A stretch of 19,033 nucleotides of DNA from Halococcaceae archaeon (GTDB taxonomy: Archaea > Halobacteriota > Halobacteria > Halobacteriales > Halalkalicoccaceae). How positions within the stretch are numbered: the stretch's first letter is position 1; every line of letters starts with the position of its first letter. The translations under genes were made by a program, and so were the position numbers. The notes beneath the pieces were generated by a model that had not been told where the DNA came from, made no database searches, and saw only the letters and a list, made by a program, of their open reading frames with translations. Shown here piece after piece: positions 1 through 5,854 of this stretch. The stretch lies in contig SKWB01000117.1 in NCBI GenBank assembly GCA_007129135.1, forward strand, positions 1-19,033, given 5' to 3'.

Positions 1-191
1 CGACCGTCGTCGTCGACGGCGACGAGGTCTCGCTTTCGCCCGGCGACGCCGTCTGGATCGATCACGACTCGACCCGTCAGATCAGAAACGGCGAGAGCGA
101 GAGCACGTTCGTCCTCGTCAGCGCGCCCGAACTGATCGAGGCGACCGGCGACAACGAGATGAGCTGGGCGCTCGCGGGCTTTCAGGGCTAG
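1..191 (+). CDS. Cupin-domain protein, C-terminal fragment
   Basis: The reading frame enters the window already open (first full codon at base 3) and stops with TAG at 189-191, leaving about 62 residues. The visible part contains VDGDEVSLSPGDAVWI followed by DHDSTRQIRN, which is the usual second-half cupin pattern: a PGD turn, an aromatic strand and a late His. It then has a strand ending LVSAPE and a short polar tail. Small cupins of this kind bind a metal or a small ligand in a beta barrel, and the substrate cannot be told from this fragment. Its stop codon shares the tetranucleotide CTAG with the stop of the convergent minus-strand gene, so the two genes end face to face with a 4-bp overlap. 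The identification rests on motif shape only. Confidence 0.7.
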   Translation, partial: TVVVDGDEVSLSPGDAVWIDHDSTRQIRNGESESTFVLVSAPELIEATGDNEMSWALAGFQG

Positions 192-916
192 GTGCCGATC
201 TCGACTCTCGAGAGGGAGACCCCGAGGTCCGAGACGTGCTCGTTGTAGGCGTCGACGAAGCCGGCGAACCCCTCCGCGTGATCCCGCACCACGTCGGGTG
301 CGGGCGGGCCGTACTGCGAGAGGAGATAGGTTCCCCCCTCGCCGCCGATCCTGAGGTAGGCCGCGACGTCACCCTCGCGTTTCAGCTCCCACCGGGTGCC
401 CGAGACCCTGACGGTGAACGTCTCGTACTCGCTCCCGTCGAGGCGGTGGAGCTGTCCGGCGATCGCGTCGGACGTCTCCTCGATCCGGTCGACGATCCGG
501 TCGCGTTCCGCGGCGACCGACTCGGTCGAGATCGGCTCGGGAAACCCCTCTCGCACCTCGTCGAGCAGCCCCGACAGCGAGGCGACGTACTCGTTGTACG
601 CCGCGACGAAGGCGTCGTAGTCGGAGAGCGCTCGCGCGAGCGCGGCGGGTTCCGGTGGCTGTTTCGTCGAGACCACGTAGACCGGCTCACCCGACCGGGG
701 GTCGAAGCGGAGGTACTGCACCGCCCCGGCCTCGTATTTGAGCGTCCACTCGCCCGCATCGGTCTGGAAGGTCCGGTCGCCGTAGTCGCCGCCCTGCACC
801 AGTGCGAGTCCACGGGCGATCTCGCCCGCGTGGTCGGTCACCCGGGAGACGAGGTCGTCGCGTCGCCTGGCGGCGTCCTCGGGATCGGAGGTGGGGATGT
901 CGCTGACGTCGGTCAC
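188..916 (-). CDS. Hypothetical protein with internal tandem duplication
   Basis: This is a 242-residue acidic, soluble protein that I cannot assign to a named family. I chose the GTG start at 916 because it overlaps the TGA stop of the upstream HalOD1 gene as GTGA, a normal coupled arrangement. The frame stays open far upstream, but that part is antisense to other genes and has un-haloarchaeal composition. The protein is built from two related halves. About residues 35-110 (WTLKYEAGAVQYLRF, then DAFVAAYNEYVASL) line up with about residues 165-235 (WELKREGDVAAYLRI, then AGFVDAYNEHVSDL), each being a small beta stretch followed by a helix. A helical linker with many charged residues joins them. 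No signal peptide, membrane segment or metal motif is visible. It is very probably co-transcribed with the HalOD1 gene. The function is unknown. Confidence 0.78.
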   Translation of the reverse strand: MTDVSDIPTSDPEDAARRRDDLVSRVTDHAGEIARGLALVQGGDYGDRTFQTDAGEWTLKYEAGAVQYLRFDPRSGEPVYVVSTKQPPEPAALARALSDYDAFVAAYNEYVASLSGLLDEVREGFPEPISTESVAAERDRIVDRIEETSDAIAGQLHRLDGSEYETFTVRVSGTRWELKREGDVAAYLRIGGEGGTYLLSQYGPPAPDVVRDHAEGFAGFVDAYNEHVSDLGVSLSRVEIGT

Positions 917-1272
917 TCGACAGTGGAGGGGTCGGAGCCGTAAAGCCGCTCTGACGACACCGTCTCCGCCCGGAGTTCGGCCCGAGGATCCGGCTCTTCC
1001 GGTCCGTCGAGGTGCTCGACGGCGAGGGAACCGTCGCTCCCGACCGTGATGCGATACCCGAAGTAGACGAACCCCACCGTGACGAGCGAGTCCTCCGTCC
1101 CATCGAGAGTCTTCCGGGCGGAGAAGAGACCGTCGAGCGCCTCCGGGTCGATCGCTCCGAACAGCGGCGGGAGGGCGAGCGGATCGACCCCCTCGATTCG
1201 CGCCACCTCGTACACCACGGCCTCGCTGAGCGTCCGACCTCTGGACCCATCCCACCACCGTTCGTCTTCCAT
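913..1272 (-). CDS. HalOD1 output-domain protein
   Basis: This is a 119-residue protein that closely resembles the haloarchaeal output domain HalOD1. Residues about 12-90 run TLSEAVVYEVARIEGVDP, then PPLFGAIDPEALDGLF, then a beta section with FGYRITVGSDGSLAVE. HalOD1 domains occur alone or at the C-terminus of haloarchaeal signalling proteins and are thought to act as outputs or in protein contacts; their biochemistry is not established. I chose the ATG at 1270-1272 because the homologous region begins just after it; the open frame extends another 50 codons but through AT-rich, promoter-like DNA. On the minus strand an AT-rich stretch near 1335-1345 could hold the TATA box. The stop overlaps the start of the next minus-strand gene by four bases, so the two are likely one transcription unit. 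Confidence 0.8.
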   Translation of the reverse strand: MEDERWWDGSRGRTLSEAVVYEVARIEGVDPLALPPLFGAIDPEALDGLFSARKTLDGTEDSLVTVGFVYFGYRITVGSDGSLAVEHLDGPEEPDPRAELRAETVSSERLYGSDPSTVE

Positions 1273-1487
1273 GCGGTTGACGAAAACGATGAACGGTGTT
1301 AACGTTATCCGATATCGTCTGATGAATTCCGGCGAAATAATCTTTCGTTCTTCGAGATTCGTATCGATTCGAACGTCGCGGTCCCCGGATCGGATCCCGG
1401 ATCCGAACCGAGAGACCGCCACTCACGGACTTTCGACACGGGGACGAGCCATTACATTCTTTGAGGAGGCGAAAGAAAGAATCAAGC

Positions 1488-1967
1488 ATGGACCGCGCGG
1501 ACGTCTCGACGGTCGATCGAGAGATCCTGTACCTGCTCCAAGAGGACGCCCGGTCCACCGCGACCGAGATCGGCGCGTCCGTCGGCGTATCCGACACGAC
1601 GGTCAGAAACCGCCTCCGTGGCCTCGAATCCGGTGGTGTGGTCCGGGGCTACCGCCCCGTCATCGATTACGAGCGGGCGGGCTTTCACCGTCCGTTCCAC
1701 CTCACGTGTACCGTCCCGATCCTCGACCGCGAACGGATCGCTGAGGAGGCCGCTCGGATCCCCGGCGTCGTGCGCGTCTCCGAACGGATGACGGGCCGGG
1801 AGAACCTCCTCGTCGAGGCCGTCGGCGAACACGCGGACGACGCCACCGAGGTCGCCCGGCGACTCGACGCCCTCGGTGCGACGGTCGAGGGGGAGGTCGT
1901 CGTCCGCGCGATCTACCACTCGCCGCTCCAGCACCTCGCCCCGGAACGGTCGACCGAACGCGAGTGA
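1488..1967 (+). CDS. Lrp/AsnC-family transcriptional regulator
   Basis: This is a 159-residue protein, the usual size for the family. Residues about 8-55 form the winged helix-turn-helix (VDREILYLLQEDAR, then ATEIGASVGVSDTTVRNRL). Residues about 68-145 form the RAM/AsnC ligand-binding domain (FHLTCTVPI, GVVRVSERMTGRENLLVEAV). Such proteins assemble as dimers to octamers and respond to amino acids or other small effectors; the effector here cannot be read from sequence. I chose the ATG at 1488. A TATA-like ttacatt at about 1451-1458 lies about 30 bases upstream, which gives a leaderless or nearly leaderless mRNA. A TTG 27 bases further upstream is in frame but would encode a basic, un-haloarchaeal N-terminus. 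The gene faces the HalOD1 gene divergently and converges on vapC. Confidence 0.9.
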   Translation: MDRADVSTVDREILYLLQEDARSTATEIGASVGVSDTTVRNRLRGLESGGVVRGYRPVIDYERAGFHRPFHLTCTVPILDRERIAEEAARIPGVVRVSERMTGRENLLVEAVGEHADDATEVARRLDALGATVEGEVVVRAIYHSPLQHLAPERSTERE

Positions 1968-2019
1968 GGACGCGGGGAGACGACGACCGACCCGCCGCCC
2001 CTTCTCGTTCACCCGTCCC

Positions 2020-2400
2020 TCAGTACGGGGAGACACGTGCCGCCTCGATTCGACCGAACTCCGAGACGTTCCGGGTGAGGATCGGTTCGGAACGCTCCAC
2101 CGCGGTCGCGGCGATCATCACGTCGACGGCTCCGATCGGAGCCCCCTCGTCGAACAGCCGTCGCTGAATCCGCGCCGCCCGCCGAGCGTGGTGGTACTCG
2201 TACGGAACGACGGTCATTCGATCGACGAGGGCGTCGAACGCACGGATCTCGCGCTCGCCCCGGAGGCCGGATCCGACCTCCGTTACCGTCAGCGTCGACA
2301 TGGCGAGCGGTCTCGCCTCCTCGGTGAGTTCGTCGAGTCGTGCGACGGCGGCCTCGTCGCCGTTCATCAGGTCGATGAGAGAACAGCTATCGAGGATCAC
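2020..2400 (-). CDS. vapC: VapC-type PIN-domain toxin
   Basis: This is a 126-residue PIN-domain protein, normal size for VapC. It starts MILDSCSLIDLM and carries the acidic residues expected of the Mg-dependent RNase site: D4, E41 (in TLTVTEVGSG) and D93 (in GAVDVMIAATA). The fourth position is an Asn, N111, in LTRNVSEFGRI, which also occurs in the family. VapC toxins cleave specific RNAs such as tRNA or rRNA and are held inactive by VapB. The ATG overlaps the TGA of the upstream antitoxin gene as ATGA, the standard arrangement for vapBC. It sits beside non-coding DNA containing partial tRNA copies, which fits arrival or retention through mobile DNA. The target RNA cannot be predicted. Confidence 0.88.
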   Translation of the reverse strand: MILDSCSLIDLMNGDEAAVARLDELTEEARPLAMSTLTVTEVGSGLRGEREIRAFDALVDRMTVVPYEYHHARRAARIQRRLFDEGAPIGAVDVMIAATAVERSEPILTRNVSEFGRIEAARVSPY

Positions 2401-2630
2401 CGGTGTCGGTCCATGTCCCGGTCGACCCCCTCACGGAACTCCTCGGTACGCTCTCTGACCCGTTCGGCCTCGGCGTCGTCGAGGATACCCACTACTTCGT
2501 AGAGTGGGTGTTCACCCCGTCTCGTCGTGAGCAGTCGGTAGATCACGTCCGAGAAGCTCTCGTCGTCGGCTTTCTCCTCGGAGAGCTCCCTGTACACCTC
2601 CTCGCGGAGACTGATGTTCTTGCTACCCAT
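2397..2630 (-). CDS. vapB: VapB-family antitoxin (UPF0330/DUF217-like)
   Basis: This is a 77-residue protein starting MGSKNISLREEVYREL, with the SFSDVIYRLL segment typical of archaeal VapB/UPF0330 antitoxins. The N-terminal part is expected to form a ribbon-helix-helix-like DNA-binding dimer. The charged C-terminal helix (about residues 50-77, rich in E, R and D) is expected to wrap and block the VapC active site. I chose the ATG at 2628-2630 because family similarity begins exactly there. The frame runs 21 codons further upstream without likeness to the family. A TATA-like tatgta on the minus strand lies about 25 bases upstream, so the message is probably leaderless and the pair autoregulated. 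The stop overlaps vapC by four bases. Confidence 0.85.
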   Translation of the reverse strand: MGSKNISLREEVYRELSEEKADDESFSDVIYRLLTTRRGEHPLYEVVGILDDAEAERVRERTEEFREGVDRDMDRHR

Positions 2631-2711
2631 ATCTGTGTAGTCGAGTCTGTGTGTACATAGAGGTTTTTGTCGCGGGGTATCTCGGTGATCCACGGGCTGA
2701 CACGAGACCGA

Positions 2712-2732
2712 TAGACCGGCTCGGATTAGAAC
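2712..2732 (-). repeat. Degenerate copy of tRNA-Pro 3' end
   Basis: These 21 bases match the last 21 bases of the tRNA-Pro gene at 3007-3027 at 17 positions, in the same orientation. Both share the blocks CCGGCTC and GATT and end in GAAC. It is a candidate old attachment-site remnant, or simply a decayed duplicate of the tRNA tail. No integrase gene remains nearby. Confidence 0.5.
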
Positions 2733-2817
2733 TCGTGAAGACCTTCCTGCTCGGCTCGCTACCGCTCGCCTGCGCGGGCTGCGTCTTCCCTGCTCGAATC
2801 ATCGCGACCGGATTCGA

Positions 2818-2863
2818 CTCACGTCACCAGCGTCTCGCTCCGCTCGACGGTTGGTGACGTGAG
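2818..2863. repeat. Perfect 12-bp inverted repeat hairpin
   Basis: The arms CTCACGTCACCA (2818-2829) and TGGTGACGTGAG (2852-2863) are exactly complementary. Inside the 22-base loop, CGTC and GACG could pair further around a core of TCGCTCCGCT. It would form a very stable stem in RNA. It could act as a terminator or processing signal downstream of the minus-strand tRNA, or be a member of an extragenic palindrome family. Confidence 0.7.
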
Positions 2864-2870
2864 GGAGAGA

Positions 2871-2891
2871 TGGGCCGGCTCAGATTCGAAC
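2871..2891 (-). repeat. Exact copy of tRNA-Pro 3' end (candidate att remnant)
   Basis: These 21 bases are identical to 3007-3027, the T-arm, acceptor strand and discriminator base of the tRNA-Pro gene, in the same orientation and 136 bp away. Direct repeats of a tRNA 3' end are the normal scar of tyrosine-recombinase integration. The segment between the two copies is only a hairpin-rich spacer, so any element has been lost or was very small. The likeness extends a little to the left (gagaga against gagaag). Confidence 0.65.
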
Positions 2892-2941
2892 CACGGTCGT
2901 TCCGCTCGCTGGCGCTCGCTTCGCTCCCTGATTCGAATCTG
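2881..2941. repeat. Inverted repeat, 10-bp arms, derived from tRNA T-arm
   Basis: The arms CAGATTCGAA (2881-2890) and TTCGAATCTG (2932-2941) are exactly complementary. The left arm is part of the exact tRNA-tail copy. The 41-base loop contains two CGCTCGCT-type units. The second arm is therefore an inverted piece of T-arm sequence, which suggests a foldback duplication. Confidence 0.6.
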
Positions 2942-2949
2942 TTTGGGTG

Positions 2950-3008
2950 CACTTCTCCGCAATTCCGGCTCCTCGCTCCGCTCGTCGCGTAGAATTGCGG
3001 GAGAAGTG
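2950..3008. repeat. Inverted repeat abutting the tRNA 3' end
   Basis: CACTTCTCC plus GCAATTC (2950-2965) pairs with GAATTGC plus GGAGAAGTG (2992-3008), with one bulged G at 2999. The loop contains CTCGCTCCGCTCG. The right arm reaches into the last two bases of the tRNA gene, so on the minus-strand transcript the hairpin would form immediately after, and overlapping, the tRNA 3' end. It may be a terminator or a 3'-processing feature. Confidence 0.6.
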
Positions 3009-3079
3009 GGCCGGCTCAGATTCGAACTGAGGTTACGGCCACCCGAAGGCCGAAGGATACCAGGCTACCCCACCGGCCC
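3007..3079 (-). tRNA. tRNA-Pro (anticodon CGG)
   Basis: This 73-base gene folds as a full cloverleaf when read on the minus strand. The acceptor stem is GGGCCGG paired with CCGGCCC, with discriminator A. The D arm is GGGT/ATCC, the anticodon stem CGGCC/GGCCG with loop TTCGGGT, giving anticodon CGG and decoding CCG. The variable loop is TAAC and the T arm is CTCAG-TTCGAAT-CTGAG. CCA is not encoded, as is common in haloarchaea. No intron is present. There is one extra base between the D arm and anticodon stem in my pairing. The T-loop TTC carries the positions 54 and 55 that the neighbouring TrmY and Pus10 families modify. Its last 21 bases are repeated downstream. Confidence 0.95.
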
Positions 3080-3105
3080 GCACTCCTCCGAAAGCGAGTG
3101 CCGCT

Positions 3106-3112
3106 GTTAAAC
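3106..3112 (-). promoter_or_regulatory. Likely TATA box of tRNA-Pro
   Basis: GTTTAAC on the minus strand is the only AT-rich heptamer in the short gap between trmY and the tRNA. It is centred 30 bases upstream of the tRNA 5' end, the right distance for an archaeal TATA element. Confidence 0.5.
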
Positions 3113-3125
3113 GTTCCGAATGGGT

Positions 3126-3716
3126 TCAGTAGTTCGCGAAGCCATCGGTGTCGAGCCAGTTGTGCACCACCGTGATCGCGTGGTTGGCGTGGAGCGCCTC
3201 CGGACCGACGCTGAGCCTGGCATCCGCCCGCTCCGAGAGCAGTTCCGCCTCGCGCTCGGTGAAGTCGTGGTGGTCCGAGAGCACGAACGTCGGGTTCTCG
3301 GGTACCTCGCTCTCCGGGAGCGGCGTGCCGTCTTCGTGGAGCTGAATAACCGTTCCAGCCACCGAATCTAGCAGATCCACGAACCCACGTCTGGAGACGA
3401 ACACACCCGGAGTGCTCTCGACCTCCATGTGGCCGATCGCCTCCTCGCGGGCGGTGAGCGCGGCGCGGACCAGCGCGGCCGTCGAGCGCTCGTCGGGGTT
3501 CAGCCGCCTGAGTTCCGACCCCTCGAACCGTATCGTGAACTCGTCCGAGAGGACCAGAAAGAGCCGGACGTCCTCGCGGATCGCGTGTGAGAGGAAGAAG
3601 CCCGAGGAGACGCACCGACAGAGCACGTCGAGGCGGCCCGCGCCCCCCGCGAGGTCGTCGAGCGAGAACTCGTCGGTGGTGGGTGCGTCGTGGCCGATGA
3701 CGATGAACTGGCGCAT
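3126..3716 (-). CDS. trmY: tRNA (pseudouridine54-N1)-methyltransferase TrmY
   Basis: This is a 196-residue protein with the TrmY/DUF358 pattern throughout. It opens MRQFIVIGHDAPTTDEFSLDDL, followed by GRLDVLCRCVSSGFFLSHAI and DVRLFLVLS. It has the C-terminal SPOUT knot region with NPTFVLSDHHDF and GPEALHANHAITVVHNWLD. The enzyme transfers a methyl group from SAM to N1 of pseudouridine 54 in the T-loop, giving m1-psi54, the archaeal substitute for ribothymidine. I chose the ATG at 3714-3716 because the family N-terminus begins there; the frame runs on upstream into the divergent pus10 region with non-haloarchaeal composition. It is divergent from pus10, whose product makes the pseudouridine substrate, and lies upstream of a tRNA gene on the same strand. 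Confidence 0.95.
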   Translation of the reverse strand: MRQFIVIGHDAPTTDEFSLDDLAGGAGRLDVLCRCVSSGFFLSHAIREDVRLFLVLSDEFTIRFEGSELRRLNPDERSTAALVRAALTAREEAIGHMEVESTPGVFVSRRGFVDLLDSVAGTVIQLHEDGTPLPESEVPENPTFVLSDHHDFTEREAELLSERADARLSVGPEALHANHAITVVHNWLDTDGFANY

Positions 3717-3817
3717 GTGGGGGATCGCCGCTACAGGTCGATGAGTCCGTCGAACGGCGGGACGAGCGCCGAAAGGACAACGACTTAGCCCGTGACCGTC
3801 TCTCACAGGGCGATGCC

Positions 3818-3829
3818 TATCGAGCGATA
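3818..3829. promoter_or_regulatory. Short inverted repeat in trmY/pus10 divergent region
   Basis: TATCG-AG-CGATA sits in the 149-bp gap between the divergent trmY and pus10 starts, 37 bases before the pus10 ATG. It may be a small operator or overlap the pus10 promoter. Nothing else in the gap stands out except the GGAGG ribosome binding site at 3856-3860, five bases before the pus10 ATG. Confidence 0.3.
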
Positions 3830-3865
3830 CCGACACCCCCACACACGTGGTGTCCGGAGGGCACG

Positions 3866-5194
3866 ATGAGCGTCCTCGAGGACGCGCGGGCGGTGCTCGC
3901 GGAGGAACCCTGTGACGCCTGTCTCGGCCGCGTCTTCGCCGACCGGAGCTTCGGGCTGACGAACGACGAGCGCGGCACGGCGCTCCGGGTCGCCATCGCG
4001 TTGGAGGACGACGAGCCGGCCGAAAAGCCCGATACGGAGAGCTGTTGGGTCTGCGAGGGTCACAGCGCCCGGTTCGACGAGTGGGCCACCCTCGTCTGCG
4101 AGGGGCTCGCCGGTATGGACTTCGGGACCTACCAGGTCGGCACTCGTGCGCCACCGCTGATCGAAGAGAACGAGCGCCTGCTCCGGGAGTCGGCCGGGCT
4201 ACCCGAGGACGCGGGCGAGCCGTTCAAGTCCGAGATGAACCGCGAGGTCGGAAAGCGCGTCGGGGCGCGGACGGGTACGGACGTGGACTTCGAACGGCCG
4301 GACGTGCTCGCGCTGCTCGACGTGGATCGGGGCGTGAGCGACGAGGGTGAGATCTCCCCGCACGCGGTCGAGGTCCAGGTCAACGCCGCGTTCGTCTACG
4401 GCCGGTACCGAAAGCTCGAGCGCGACATCCCGCAGACCGAGTGGCCGTGTACCGACTGCGGGGCGACCGGGATCCAACTGGCTCAGGGGGGCGGCGAGGA
4501 GCCCTGTGAGGGCTGTGATGGAAGTGGCTACCGCTACGACCGGAGTGTCGAGGGGCTCACCGTTCCGGCAGTAGTGGAGGCGATGGAGGGCGAGGAGGGG
4601 GTCTTTCACGGCGCCGGCAGGGAGGACGTCGACGCGCTGATGCGCGGGACGGGCCGACCGTTCGTGATCGAGGTGAAGAGCCCTCGGACCAGGTCGCCCG
4701 ACGTCGCCACGCTCGAACGCGAGGTCAACGAGCGGGCGGAGGGTGCGGCGGAGGTCGAGGGGCTCCGGCTCGCGACCCACGACATGGTAGAACGGGTGAA
4801 GGAGCTCGAGGCGTCGAAGACCTACCGGATGGACGTCGAGTTCGCCGAACCCGTGAGCGAGGGCGCGCTCGCGGCGGCGCTCTCGGAGTTGGACGGGGCC
4901 ACGATCGAACAGGACACCCCCCAGCGCGTCTCACACCGGCGGGCGAACCTCACACGCACCCGCGAGGTCTACGCCGCCGAGGGCGAGCTGATCGACGACC
5001 ACCACGCGGACCTGACGGTCCACGGCGCGGGTGGGCTCTACGTGAAGGAGCTCGTGAGCGGCGACCGGGGCCGGACCCGCCCGAGCCTCTCGGAGCTACT
5101 CGGCGTCGACGCTGTCGTGACCGCACTGGACGTGCTCGCCGTCGAGGGCGAGGAGGAGCCGTTCGAGCACCCCGACTTCTTCCTCGACGGATGA
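3866..5194 (+). CDS. pus10: tRNA pseudouridine synthase Pus10 (psi54/psi55)
   Basis: This is a 442-residue protein, the usual archaeal Pus10 length. The N-terminal THUMP-containing accessory region carries zinc-ligand pairs C16-x2-C19 and C60-x2-C63. The catalytic domain has GREDVDALMRGTGRPFVIEV (251-270), and D254 of GRED is the expected catalytic Asp. The C-terminal strands TYRMDVEFAEP and LTVHGAGGLYVKELVSGD fit the synthase core. Pus10 makes pseudouridine 54 and 55 in archaeal tRNA T-loops. An extra zinc-type insert, CTDCGATG and CEGCDGSG (195-221), resembles DnaJ CxxCxGxG motifs; I am not certain how widespread it is. The start is supported by GGAGG five bases upstream. It overlaps rnhB by four bases (ATGA). 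It is divergent from trmY, which acts on its product. Confidence 0.95.
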   Translation: MSVLEDARAVLAEEPCDACLGRVFADRSFGLTNDERGTALRVAIALEDDEPAEKPDTESCWVCEGHSARFDEWATLVCEGLAGMDFGTYQVGTRAPPLIEENERLLRESAGLPEDAGEPFKSEMNREVGKRVGARTGTDVDFERPDVLALLDVDRGVSDEGEISPHAVEVQVNAAFVYGRYRKLERDIPQTEWPCTDCGATGIQLAQGGGEEPCEGCDGSGYRYDRSVEGLTVPAVVEAMEGEEGVFHGAGREDVDALMRGTGRPFVIEVKSPRTRSPDVATLEREVNERAEGAAEVEGLRLATHDMVERVKELEASKTYRMDVEFAEPVSEGALAAALSELDGATIEQDTPQRVSHRRANLTRTREVYAAEGELIDDHHADLTVHGAGGLYVKELVSGDRGRTRPSLSELLGVDAVVTALDVLAVEGEEEPFEHPDFFLDG

Positions 5195-5838
5195 CCCGGT
5201 TCGGGGCGGACGAGGCGGGTCGTGGGCCCGTCCTCGGTCCGATGGTCGCCGCGGCGGTCGCGGTCGACGAGGGGGTGACGCTCCCCGAGGGGATCGACGA
5301 CTCGAAACGGCTCGCGCCCGCCCGTCGCGAGGTGCTCGCGGCGGCGCTCGCGGAGCACGACGGGATCGAGGTCGGGATCTCCGTCGTTCCGGTCGAACGG
5401 ATCGACGACCCGGAGACCGACATGAACACGCTGACGGTCGAGGCACAGACGGCGGCGATCGGTGAGGTCGTCGCCGGGGGCGAGTGTGGGGTGGTCGACG
5501 CCTGCGACACCGACCCCGAACGGTTCGCCCGTCGGGTCGCCGACCGGCTTCCGGTCGAGGTCTCGCTGGTCGCGGAACACGGCGCGGACGCGCGACACGA
5601 GACGGTCGCCGCCGCGAGCGTCGTGGCGAAGGTCGAACGCGACCGGAGGGTGGAGGCGCTCTCGGCGGAGTACGGCCCGGTGGGGAGCGGCTACCCGAGC
5701 GACCCAGCCACGAGGGAGTTCCTCGCGCGCGTCGTGGACGAGACCGGGGAGCTGCCGGCGTGTGCGAGGCGGTCGTGGTCGACCTGCGAGGACGTCCTCG
5801 CGGCGGCCCGCCAGCGTGCGCTCTCCGAGTTCGTGTGA
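5191..5838 (+). CDS. rnhB: Ribonuclease HII
   Basis: This is a 215-residue protein of standard RNase HII size. It opens with the signature GADEAGRGPVLGPMV, giving catalytic D7 and E8. D103 in VVDACD and D151 in KVERDRR supply the remaining acidic residues. The conserved AAASVVAKVERD block and the GSGYPSDP loop are present. The enzyme cuts RNA in RNA-DNA hybrids and removes single ribonucleotides from DNA using Mg or Mn. The ATG overlaps the pus10 TGA as ATGA, so translation is probably coupled. The adjacency with pus10 looks like operon economy rather than a shared pathway. It converges with the following minus-strand regulator, with only 16 bases between the stops. Confidence 0.95.
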   Translation: MTRFGADEAGRGPVLGPMVAAAVAVDEGVTLPEGIDDSKRLAPARREVLAAALAEHDGIEVGISVVPVERIDDPETDMNTLTVEAQTAAIGEVVAGGECGVVDACDTDPERFARRVADRLPVEVSLVAEHGADARHETVAAASVVAKVERDRRVEALSAEYGPVGSGYPSDPATREFLARVVDETGELPACARRSWSTCEDVLAAARQRALSEFV

Positions 5839-5854
5839 GGGGAGCGGACAGCGT

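Larger units (their letters stand above)
2631..3006. other. Non-coding stretch with hairpins and tRNA 3'-end copies
   Basis: I see no convincing gene in these 376 bases. Short open frames exist on the plus strand but lack haloarchaeal codon character. The stretch holds the vapBC promoter at its left end. It also has one degenerate and one exact partial copy of the tRNA-Pro 3' end and three inverted repeats, all entered separately. The loops of the hairpins are related to one another and are dominated by runs of CGCTCG or CGCTCC. The pattern looks like successive insertion and deletion footprints behind a tRNA gene, or a family of extragenic hairpins, rather than coding DNA. Confidence 0.6.

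Noticed and set aside
1296..1312. AACG...CGTT inverted repeat around GTTAAC upstream of the HalOD1 gene
   Set aside because: Arms are too short and off-centre to call an operator in an AT-rich promoter stretch.
917..1597. Upstream extension of the duplicated-domain gene to a 469-residue protein
   Set aside because: The extra part is antisense to the Lrp gene and overlaps the HalOD1 gene. It is Arg-rich and lacks haloarchaeal composition, and GTGA coupling fixes the start at 916.
2651..2857. 68-codon plus-strand frame in the hairpin region
   Set aside because: It runs across tRNA-tail repeats and hairpins, with no ribosome site and no haloarchaeal codon bias.
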